From Daphnia pulex (taxonomy: Eukaryota; Arthropoda; Branchiopoda; Diplostraca; Daphniidae), in the NCBI RefSeq assembly GCF_021134715.1, contig NC_060028.1, positions 4,610,501 through 4,674,500 on the forward strand: a stretch of DNA of 64,000 bases. The letters run 5' to 3'. Positions within the stretch are counted from its first letter, which is position 1. Every line of letters begins with the position of its first letter. This document shows, piece after piece, positions 50,226 to 60,903 of this stretch. The notes under the pieces are model-generated. The model searched no databases, had not been told where the DNA came from, and saw nothing but the letters and a program-made list of their open reading frames with translations. Position numbers and translations under genes: made by a program.

Positions 50226-53200
50226 GGTTAATTCTGTTAAAATATTTTATACAAGACCAATTGTGAAAAATAATTCTAAAAATTGGATAATAGATGGTAG
50301 GGTATCATTGCGCTGGCGCGTGGAGTGATTTTTTAATAAACTAAAATCTTTACATGGTGCAGGTGGGAATGATCTTCTTTTTCTCATCAAACTTGGAATC
50401 ATCAAAGGGATATGGAAGGGATTTTGAAATAACTTTCATATTAAAAAGTAACTATTTTGCGCTATTTTGCGCTTGTGATGAGAAAAGTTTCCCCGCTGGT
50501 TTATCTGTTCTGTAGCTTACACTTGTTTTTTTGTTTTTTTTTTACTTTTGAAAAAGCCGGTTCTATCATTATGCTTATAAGGCGAAAAAGGGTATAAGTG
50601 TAACAAATAAAATGAACGATAGTGACGAACTGACGAAGCGCCCGCGTTCCAAGACTTCGGATTCTTTGATTTTTCCGGTTGAAATAAGTTTGAGAAAAAA
50701 AAATTATGTTTTTTCCCTTCAATTTCAAGATTCTAGCAGTTTTTCATTTATTTTTTATAGGTTAATTCGAGAAAATAGCTGGTTTGACAATCACGAATAC
50801 GGTTTACTCAAAATGGAAATTTGAACTAGCTAGAATATACTTGTTTTAAACTTAAATGTAAAAGACAAATAATCAGTTGAAGGCCTTCAATGGTTATTAT
50901 TACCACAAGCTTGAGATGCAGATGCCTTTAAGTAAGTCAAAACTGTTGCCAACGTTTTCCCCCTAGAGCTATATATACAGACCGCACCCTCACCTGCAGG
51001 GCAAGGTACAAACAGCAAGCGCATTCTTCAAACCTTAAGTTGTCCGCCCCACTTATTTTCCGGTTTTGGAAATTAGTTCAACTTTATTCAACATTTAAAG
51101 GAGAACAGAAGGTTTTGCTATGTACAAGGGAAATTTGAAAATGTGTGTCTAAAACCTGTTGTATCCCCCACTCGAAATATCCAATGAGCGCAGTCCAACA
51201 CGACCATGCCGGTTCATACGATGCATTTTTTTTTTTTTTTTGTTTTGTTTTTTTCCACCCAACTTAAAATCTAAAACAACGAAATCTTAATTAACTAAAT
51301 TTTAATTACCCTGCACTTTTACTCCTAACTCGTTGTTTGAGAATTATTGTTCAAAGCAAGAAAAGTATGAAAACATGAACATTGGTTTTGGATTCGATTG
51401 TTGAAGAGCTAACCACGTTATTTAAAATTCCATCATTGTAAAATTAAGGATAATCATTTAAAATTTTGCAACCAGTTTTTTAGGCATCGGAATTTTAAAT
51501 TGATTTTTTTAAAGAAGACTTGAATGTTAACTTACCATTAAAGTTGAAAGTACGAATTTATCACAAAAAGCACATTTCATGAGAGAGAAACCTGCTTCAA
51601 GCTGAACACGAGAATATTGGGAAGTAAACTAAAACTCATTTCACTGGTTGAGCAGCATTGATGCCAGGGGAAAGGAGGCCGACCCTTGTGAATGCTGGTG
51701 TAGTGATAGAAAGGAGGAAGGGAGGACTATTCACTTTTTTTCTTTCCAGTACAATCGTTACGGAGAAAGCAGTTCGAAACAACACCAAAGCTCCGCTATG
51801 TCACGCTCATCTGAAAATCAACCTCAATATCAATCATTCGTTAAGAGCCCTTAAGGAAGAACCCTCGGCTGTGAATGCCAAATGACTATTGGCTACCTGG
51901 AGTATATGTTTGAGTAAGTTTGCACTATCGCTGCGATGGTGATTAAAATTACACTTACTATAGAAATGCGGTAAAACAAAGTTTCAAAGATTTTAGGCTA
52001 CATATAATGAAGTATGAATAGAATTGAACTAATTCGAATTTAGTTCAAATGTAAAGGCAGTTCAGAGATCTAACCTTTAAAAAATTCTTTATGAATTAGC
52101 TGAAAATCTTTGAAAACAGTTTCTGTAACCAATCACTGTTATGAAATTAGGTACACTTCAATGGAAAAAGTTTCATTTGGGAGAATAAAGTTTAGTCGAT
52201 TTTTGGAATTAGAAATTATTTGAAAAAACCCGATTTTACGGAGCATGTTTCTAAAATAGCATTTCAGAACCGGTTACTTCCATTCGTTGGGCGTGGTCAT
52301 ATAACGCTGTCTTTTCTAAAGTAATAATTAACAATCAGTTCTACATTTAAATGTATTTTCTACTTTACAATGTTCGGTTGCAAGTTAGTTCAGTTCAGTC
52401 CGTATTGTTTTATTACTCTTTTTAGCAATAAGAACTGCCTTATTTAGTTATTTATAAGAGAATCTTGATACTTGATATAGGAAAGGCAAGAGCAAGAAGG
52501 AAGGCAAGAACAATGCTCCAAAGACACTGTTTCAGGTGCATAGCTCCAGGCAAAGGTAATATCCGTATTTGAAAAGAAAACAAGCAGTAAAAATGAAAAG
52601 AAAAGGGACACATTTTGAATCGAACTATTTATTTCCGATTACCGAATTAATGAAAATCAAATCATTTTAGGTATAACAGTGATATGGTCATAAGGATCTA
52701 ATCTAGTTATTAAAATTTTGTGATTTGTTTTCTTCCAATAGAAGAAATTTGAATATTGACTTTATCGGCATGAAAAATAGTTACATCATTAGATTTCCAA
52801 GAGTAACAAAAGTAGATCAGAATTAGAATGTGTCCGTTACTTAACGGTTTTATTGGCTGGTCAGACGTGAAGGCGTGCAAGTGGAAGCAACAAAATCTAC
52901 AAATTCAGCGTACGCAACCAGTTTGCCTGACGAGAGAACATGGTTCGGTCGGTTGGTGTCTTAATGCATGTTTGGATTTATGTTTAGTGTAATTAAATAG
53001 TTTTGTGGTCAGAAAACAGTTTGTCCTCCTTCCAAACCCCCAACTTTTATTTTCAAAAGCTGAAACTGCATTGAAACTGTTACGTTTAGCAATTAACCCT
53101 TTCTAAAAAAAAGTGATGGGACCTTTTCTAGCCGTTTTGCAGCTTCACAATTCGGTATCAAATATGAATATTATATGAACGGTAAAATGAATTCTAAAAA

Positions 53201-54590
53201 TTAAACATTAGAATTTTTACTATTTCACACTTCATAATTAAAACAAAAACTCAATTTGGATATTTATTTTTTTTTGTTCAGAATCAAAGCCCATTGTTCA
53301 CTGTAAATTCAAAAGGCATATGTTGTATTTAATTACATTACTACTTCAGCGTACTGTGATAACTAATAAGATTGCTGAACCGCTCCTCTAGGCTCTCTAG
53401 GCTTTAACTTTAATCAAGCGCCTCTAGTGAGAGCGGTGAACAACTCCGTTTTACACTTGTTAACAACATTCACTTAAACCTCGTATCAAAACACTTCCAA
53501 AACCAATGATTGACTACGATGACAACCGCATTAACGTTGCCATTTTTTAAAAAGGGATACAGCAATCCAAGTATGACAATACGGGTAGGCCGGGTAGGCA
53601 CGGTAGATATGTTGGTTGTAGCAATCCGTGTGCAAGGTTCTAGCAATCCGTGACATATATACCAATTGCCATTGGTAATTATAGCTACCGCTATATATGT
53701 CATGGATTGCTAGAACCTTGCACACGGATTGCTACAACCAACATATCTACCGGGCCTACCGGCTATAGCTGTCATCAACTCCCGTTGAATAAGAGTCAGG
53801 GCAGATACGCAGTCATTTCTTAAATGGCTTTTAAGCATTTGATTATCTTTTTCTTAATATAAATTATGAGAAAAGGTACGAAGAGATAATATACTGTAAT
53901 GCGCATCCAATGAAAAAAAAACGGAGAAAGGTTTCAAATTCCTTATTTGAAAACCCCGGTATTGTTTATTCAAAGTTGTCACGCTGGACGAAAGAATGTA
54001 TCCCATTGTATTTTAAAAATCCATACGGCAATCAGAGCCGCAATGTTTTTACTTTTCGGGATTTAGTGGATCAGCTGTTGATTTATGTAAAATACTGGCC
54101 TGCTAAGTCCCAAAAAGTGAAAATTCACAAATTTTACAGCAGCAATTCCATTATTTCCATACTATTCTAATACTATTCTATATTATATACTATTCTAATA
54201 GCCCAAACCCAAAAGTTCTTGAAAAATAATGTTACTAAATTGTTTTGATTCCATGTCTTCGCGAAATTTTTCCTCGGTACTGACTGATTTTTCCGACTGT
54301 AACAAACTAATAACGGTATGCATAAATATTATTAGCCACTTTTCGTTTGATCAGTACAGATAAATACAATTAAAATGTGTTGTTAAATGTTATACAAATG
54401 TGTTTGAAGTGAACTTAATCCCAACTTATACTATTTAAAATATACATTAAACCTGTATATATATTCTGCAGTACCTGTACAACCCCCAAAACCAACCCCC
54501 ATCACTTTGGATTATTGAGTTCTCCTAAGAGTTCCTTAAAAACTTATATTGCTAATAAAGCTTCAAGTGAGGCTATGAACATTACTCATT
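50226..54590. other. 4.4-kb stretch without a clear gene
   Basis: No confident coding gene was found. A plus-strand open frame of 70 codons lies at 50612-50824 (Met-Asn-Asp-Ser-Asp-Glu...). Its first half has coding-like base use, but an acceptor-like TTTATAG inside it makes the reading uncertain. TATATATA lies at 50970-50977. A Lys-rich, AG/GT-bounded segment at about 52482-52554 resembles an exon but could not be joined to others. An 86-codon frame starts at 53910. A large inverted repeat lies at 53593-53760. The rest is AT-rich. Confidence 0.4.
53593..53760. repeat. Large inverted repeat (~68-bp arms)
   Basis: The arms 53593-53660 and 53693-53760 are reverse complements with about two mismatches and one small slip near the outer ends. 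The loop is about 32 bases. Within each arm, AGCAATCCGTG occurs twice (once altered to CCATG in the right arm), so the arm itself contains a short direct repeat. It could be a MITE-like element or a hairpin RNA source; nothing in the sequence decides this. Confidence 0.75.
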
Positions 54591-54596
54591 TTTATT
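54591..54596 (-). other. Possible poly(A) signal of TOMM20
   Basis: TTTATT on the plus strand reads AATAAA on the minus strand, about 130 nt beyond the TOMM20 stop codon. The distance and orientation fit a 3' end signal. Confidence 0.35.
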
Positions 54597-54725
54597 CATT
54601 TAATTTTTTTGAATGTGATTACCAATTGCTACACAGATGATGGGTAGTTTACTAGAAAGAACTCTTGCTCATGACAATGTTATTGGACTTCATATAACAA
54701 GGATTGTACCAAAACATTTGACAGT

Positions 54726-55631
54726 CTACTCAACATCATCTTCAGCCATTCCTAATCCAGACTGAGCTGCATTCACCATTAACCTCTATAAGAAAAACAG
54801 ACATAATCATTAGCCAATGAAGGTTATAAATGCTCACAATACATCAGGTCAGATTTGCTATATCAAGAAAGTTAAAAAAAGAAAAACTATTTAAAAAAAA
54901 ATTTTAAACAAAACCATTAAACTTAATATTTGAACTACAGTTTTCAAATCTTCTTGTTTAAGAGAAAAAGATTTTGTCAGCTTAAAAGTGATTTCCCAAC
55001 TGAAGTCTATAAAATCATTAATAACCAATGTCATCCCTTGGATTTCCTAAATTTGACCTTGAAATGTTTTATTTCTTTAAAATTGTAACTAAATAATACC
55101 TGTCCAACCACTGGCAAACGCTCAAGAAGTAGGCGGAAAACCTGAGGTGGTAATGTTTGTTGAAGAACTTGAAGTAATTGTTGAGGTTGACCACAGACAG
55201 CAACTGCATTGCTAAGATGTTCAACTCCTTCTTCGATGTCACCTTGGGCAAGTAATTCTTCACCCATTTGAACCTACATTTCAAATTAAACAATTACATA
55301 ACCTTCCTAAATTTATTCAAGAAACAGCAATTTACCTCACGAAGGAAAAATTGCTGGACAGCTTCATGATCTTTCAGATCAGGAAGAACTGTAGAACCAT
55401 CTTTTGAGACATTCTTACGGCGTTTGCGCTCTAAAAAAATATTTTTAACATAATTTTAAACGCCATAAAAGAGAATCTTTTTTAAAAAGATTACGTACTT
55501 TCTTTCAGTTTTTTTCTAAATTCTGGATCTGAGCGTCGCTTACGATCGAAATAGATACAATAAGAGACAAACATGGTGCCGGCAACAGCAGCCAAAACAG
55601 ATATGGATGTTCGAGAAACGAGTGCAGACAT
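54726..55631 (-). CDS. TOMM20: Mitochondrial import receptor subunit TOM20
   Basis: This outer-membrane receptor of the TOM complex recognises mitochondrial presequences. It has 153 residues from four exons: 55631-55499, 55430-55336, 55273-55100 and 54785-54726. All splice sites are GT-AG and the phases close. An N-terminal membrane segment (about residues 7-24) is followed by the signature CIYFDRKRRSDPEF. The receptor domain contains GEELLAQGD and the highly conserved CGQPQQLLQVLQQTLPPQVF, and the protein ends in the acidic EDDVE typical of the family. The length is close to the human protein. The start is the only ATG compatible with the membrane anchor at the extreme N-terminus. Confidence 0.97.
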
Positions 55632-56289
55632 TGTGATATTTCGAAAATTTGTGAAGTTTTACAAAAACATGAGTGAGTAATCTGAATCTGAATACTTCAT
55701 TCAGTTTCGATCGTTCGTTGTTTCGTCACGTCGATCGAGCACGTTTCTGGATGTAACTTGGGCTCGGTTTAAACAGGCCTGGCTCTACCCGTTGAAAAGT
55801 GTGGGTAACGCCAGGGGTCTCACCGTCACCGGTCTCAGATGATCTGAATCAGACCATCAGGCCATGATCATTCAGACATTTACTGTTTTTTGCTTTTCAT
55901 ATCTTCTTGAATGTTATAAATAATAATCCAGTTATCCAGAATGTCCCCTTAAAAATCAACGGCGAAGGTCGGGGTACCATGATAATGCTTATGAACTAGT
56001 GACGAACATTTTTGAAAATTTCGGAAAAGGAAAAAAGTTAGTGTTAGCCACCTACAATAGAGGCGCTGTATAGGGGGAAATGTTTTTGTTTTTCAAAATC
56101 GATTCCAAAAAGAAATTGATTTTTAATTCAAAAATTCGGCCATGTTCGTTTGAACAAGTTTTGAAATGATGAATTTCCAAGAAAAAATGGAAAATTATAT
56201 GCAAATCAACATTTTTTGAAACGATCAGCGAATGCGTGTTTAGTTAGTTACAGCTCACAGGAAATTATGGAATTAAAAAAAAAGTTGTT
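55632..56289. other. Intergenic region between TOMM20 and PARN
   Basis: It holds the presumed TOMM20 promoter (close to 55632-55760) and the PARN 3' flank. Several short palindromes (for example TCTGAATCAGA near 55844) are present. No further gene was seen. Confidence 0.5.
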
Positions 56290-59200
56290 TTAATCCCAGT
56301 CTGCAGAAACCGCAAACTGTGTTTTATTCAATTTTGGATTTTCTGAGTCTCGACGAGATTTTTTAGGAGATGGTAGAGCAGAACTATTACTATGCATAAC
56401 AGATCCAGAGCGTTTCCGTGGTGGTTCTTGTTCTTGAACTTCGGCAGCTTGTGAACTTGCAACATTCTTGTGTTTTGAGTTCACATAAGTTTCATATGAT
56501 ATGACAGAACATCCTACAGGCAGTGTGCTCTCATTCATTGCACTCAAGACAAAATGACAGTTTTCCTTCCTATGCAGAGTCACAAATGCTGAAGTATCAC
56601 CTGTCCAATCAACTCTAACTGTACCTGTAAAAGAAAATAATGATATTCAATATTGACCTAAACCTCGTAATGTGAAACAAAGTACTACTATGTCAAAGCG
56701 AAATTGAAAGCTATTTTTGGACTTTCAAATTTCTGACTCGTATCGCGATTTGAATCTATAAGTCTAAAAAGTGTTTGTTTCAAAACTCAAAAGTGACATT
56801 GGCGATAAGAAGACAGAAAAAGAGCGATCCTCAAACGCTTAAAAATATGGGACTCTTAACTAGTCAACTGAACTTAATGCAGTACGTTGCTATTGCTAAT
56901 TTACCGTGAACTGAAAATAAATGGAAAATATCGTGGAGCTTCCAGCTTTTTGGAAATGTCACATAAAAAATGTGTTCGCGTGAAGGTTCCACTATCCAAA
57001 AACAAAAAAAAAGGTTAATCATGAATATTTCGATTTGCATAAAATAACGAAAATCTTACAATCGGGGCCAGAGAGTGTCATGTATGGGATGTCCGTTACC
57101 ATCATCATGTAAATTCTATAAATACATTAAAGAAATTTTTTCAGGATAATAGGAGAATTTAAAGGGTAATAGTTACGGAATACTTTTGATAAAATGGTGT
57201 GATAAGGGATGATTCATGAACAACCGCTGCTTTATGAGAAGCACTGATATCTTCTACAATTGATTTAAAAAATGTGTATACTTAACAGTCAATGTGTTCT
57301 ACTACTAAAACAATTTACCTAAATAATTCGTCAAAGCAATGAGGCAGCGACCGGTTACAAATGCATCATAACCAGCTTCATGTTCTTTAAGGCTATCATC
57401 TTTGTATGAAGGGAAATCTTTTGCAGTAACTGAATATCAAAATTTAATAATTTTTCATTGGGGAAATTATTTTTTAAAACCTACTACCGTACCTATTTCC
57501 GTGTTTCTAAAAGGAGCTTTGAGTAACGCTTTTAACAAAGGTCCAAGGGCCGAGTTGGGTAGAAGATCTCTAAATGGCTTCGTTGTAGCCATTACCTTAG
57601 TGTCAATAACTCTTCAAAAAATACAGGAATAATGCGGAATAATGCGCATTAATTAATAAAGTTTAATACGATGTCGAGAAATTAGGACGTGACTCACCTC
57701 GGAAAAAATGTGTTCGTCATAGCTTTAAATTCTTCATAGTCTTCAGGTAAAGGTTCGCAAAATTGACCTTTTGTTTAAATAGTAAGGGAAAATGTAAAGA
57801 ATTTGAATTTTTTGCACGTCTCTCATTCTTACCCAGGATATGACACAAATCCAGTAACATGTTATGTCCAACAACCAATTTACCCTGAATGTACAATGCG
57901 TTAAATTTAGAAATATATAGAATTTCCAATTTATAAGATTTCTAATACACTACAGGCATACCGCCTACTCTTACCGAATTTGTTATTTTACGAACAACTT
58001 CACTAAAACCCACGTAATCTTCAATGCGGGGTTTTTCAGCTGCTGGTAAGCTCTTCTTATCAAATGACTCCTTCTCCAAGTTACATGACGATGCAGCCTT
58101 TTTAACGGTAACTGTGCAGCCACCGCAAGTTTTCTTTGCACTTACAAACAACAGATTTGGGTACCTTTTTTGGATCATTTATGTATACAAGTAAAGTTAG
58201 TATGCTATCTTATCAATCAATTAGAACTTGCATGATTGGCATGTCATGGCTGTCATATATATTTACCTAGTTCTTACATGGGAGAAAATAAGTTCACTCT
58301 GAAGTGAACTGCACTGAAACTCCAATATTGCAGGACTTTTTTCTTCATCATTTCCATTACTCTCGAAAAATGTTGTGACCTTTGAGCTATTGCAAATTAT
58401 TAGTGAAGATATGAATTAAAATGAGAAAGAATTGCAACCAATTTCATAAATTAAGTTTAGGGTAGGTATAAAATAAATAAATGTAACCTACACAATATGA
58501 TCAACATATCCTTTCTGGTCTGGGGGAATTTCCGATATTTCATCATTGTGACAGTGTACTTTTGAATCCACATTTGAAAACTTGTTTCTTTTTTCCAATT
58601 TAAATTTTACTTTTTCTTCCTCCAGCAAGTTAAGGTAAGGAATTCCTAATCATAGAATAAACCAAAAATAAAGAAAAAAATAACAAACATAGAATAAAAT
58701 AGTAGAATATTGACATGATCATAATTTTTTTTAAATATTTCTTACCTTCTTTAATGAGTTTGTTGAAATCAAACCCTTGATTTGCAAGAAAACTCAAAGA
58801 AGATGCTTGGGACATAAACTTTTTATCACACAATCCACCCATTGAGGTGTGAGGAAATATGTAAAAATTGTATGTTTTATTCACATATTTTGACACTTTT
58901 TTCTCAAATGTAAATATGCTTAATCCAAACTGAACAACCAGGAATTCTGACGAACCATTTAGAACCTTCTTGTATCTCTCTGAAAAACAGAAATCACAGA
59001 AATGTTGTTATATAAATTTTGTAAAACTAGAACTTAATAGTTAAGAAATCTGTGTATTTACATTATTTAATTATTGATAAATATATCTGAACCTGCAGGT
59101 GTATCTAGCGACGAGAGTTTGTTGGAACCTCCATCGTTCAATCCTGTAAACTCCGTATCAATGGCAATAAAGGAAGCTTTTTCCAGTTCATCATCTAGTC

Positions 59201-59306
59201 CTTCCAATACACTCCGAAAGTCTTTAAAAAATAAATAAATATCGCATGTTATTCTAGCTTATTTTTGGAAATATTTAAATTTAGTACTGCTTTTGGTCAC
59301 GTCCAT
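56290..59306 (-). CDS. PARN: Poly(A)-specific ribonuclease PARN
   Basis: This 3'-exoribonuclease of the DEDD family removes poly(A) tails and trims small RNAs. It has 580 residues in 14 exons: 59306-59288, 59221-59093, 58979-58746, 58645-58492, 58386-58267, 58164-57975, 57884-57833, 57767-57698, 57611-57493, 57429-57319, 57250-57184, 57115-57060, 56991-56905 and 56624-56290. All phases agree. Catalytic residues are present: Asp28 and Glu30 in AIDTEF, Asp294 in GHNMLLD, and Asp384 in HEAGYDAF. The RNA-recognition region follows (about 440-510), and the tail has nuclear-localisation-like basic clusters (PPRKRSGS, PKKSRR). It is shorter than the human enzyme (639 residues), mainly in the R3H-like region and the tail. 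Confidence 0.95.
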
Positions 59307-60903
59307 TGTTGAAAACCCATGTGAAAAACACATGTAAACATGAAACACCAAATCATAACAACGGCCCGTCTAGTCTGCTCAGTTCATTAGTTCATCCTTT
59401 TTATGAGTTGTTAACACGCAAATTAAACACAACAATCAACCAAAATTTACTATTTCTCTAAGGCAAAATTTTCGTAAATATTTAATATCAAAATAAGAAA
59501 TATTACTGAAGCGCTGTCTGAAGCCAAAGAATAAAAATTTAACGTCAGTGAAACGGATATGAAATGCCACAGTGGGTAAGTGGCAGCACCTACCAGTACC
59601 GTGCCGGAAGTTATACCAGAGGTATGGATGGAGAGATCTCTCCATATCCATTATACACTTACCGCTTTGGAGAAAAAATAACTTCTTTTGTTATCTACAA
59701 AACTACAATGTTACATTGATAAAATTAAATTTCTGTAATCAGTTATTCACGTCAATTAAACGAGAGCATAGGCCTAAGCCCATAGCGAGGGTCTAATCTG
59801 TGGTCTTTTCAAAATTCCATTTTGGCGGGAAGACATAATGAAGTTTCCGAAGATCTTCGTGCAAGTCCCGAGAGATATTTTCTAATGCGAAAGCTATTAG
59901 CTAGCAGCCTAGCAGGTCTACATGTTCAAAATTATTTATTTTATCTTTGGAGATTCTATAAAGTCTGATGGTTGAAAAATTGGATCTCCTTCTCCTTGTC
60001 TCCTACGTTTAGGATTTGCAACCTTACTTTTTTGTGTATATTTGAAAATCAATTAACAGTTTAAACTCTATGTTTTAGTTTCTTTTAGGCCATAGTTTTT
60101 TTTAGTGAAGGGCTTATTCGTCGAAAATGTGTCTGCAGTTTTAGTACCGGCAACTGCGGGTAAAATTCGGAAAGGTGCGGTAATGGGGAATTTAGCGAGA
60201 CTGAGGTGCAAAATGATCACTAACGCGCGACTTTCCTCGGCGTTCAACAAGTAAACATTATACCGGCCCATTTTCATTAATGTTCTGAAATATTCGCTTC
60301 GAAAATATGTCAGCGTTATTCTTCGGTTTGAAGAAAGCTCCTCGGGCTGCTTTCGATTTCCTCTGGACATCGTCATAATCTCTTGCTTGTTTTGTGTCGT
60401 CTATGTCAGTGGTTTTGAAATGCCTGCTTTTTTCCTGGGTGCTCACGTCTTCTTCTTATAGTTTTTACTTATATCAGTTTATTAATAATTTAATTCAAAA
60501 CTCTTGCCTTCTTGCCACTATACTGTTTGCTATTGGAATTAGCATTAGTACTTGTATTGCCATTACATTTTAGCTGTAAGGAGTGCCTTACAGCTACAGG
60601 GGGGGGGGGGGGGCATTTCGAGAAGAGTTAAATTCAATTTGTTAATTTTGTTTGAAAAATAGGGCTAAATAAAGCGGGCCTATTGCCTCATTGCCAGTAA
60701 ATTAGTGATTCGCTATTTTATTTTAAATGAGTCTGAATCTGAAGTATGAAAAATGTAAACAAAAAGTTAAATGTGTGTTACATCTTTTCAGATTTTTTGG
60801 ATTCCTCCATTTATTCCAATATCGTCACTCTTATCTTATAAGGATTAGGTAAATTTTGTAACGCTGTCTTATCGACCGAATTTCTCTCGTTAGGCTCTCA
60901 GGC
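59307..60903. other. Region between the divergent PARN and UCK genes
   Basis: It contains the two presumed promoters. A palindrome TGGAGAGATCTCTCCA lies near 59627-59645. A minus-strand open stretch (about 60446-60258, with charged text such as KSKAARGAFFKPKNNADIF) ends at a donor-like GTATAATG and may be an exon of an unrecognised gene; I could not close a gene model. A hairpin and a poly-G run lie at 60571-60613. Confidence 0.35.
60571..60613. repeat. Perfect 11-bp hairpin followed by a poly-G run
   Basis: TAGCTGTAAGG (60571-60581) and CCTTACAGCTA (60586-60596) are exact reverse complements with a 4-base loop. A run of about 15 G follows directly after CA (60599-60613). Confidence 0.75.

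Noticed and set aside
51648-51885. Two overlapping plus-strand frames of 68-75 codons
   Set aside because: The text looks partly exon-like, but the two frames conflict and neither matches a family I recognise.
53910-54170. 86-codon plus-strand frame
   Set aside because: It has no recognisable motif, no close splice or promoter context and AT-rich codon use. It is probably chance.
59560-59660. Palindrome-containing segment as a small structured RNA
   Set aside because: Only a 16-bp palindrome is clear. I see no snRNA, snoRNA or tRNA signature.
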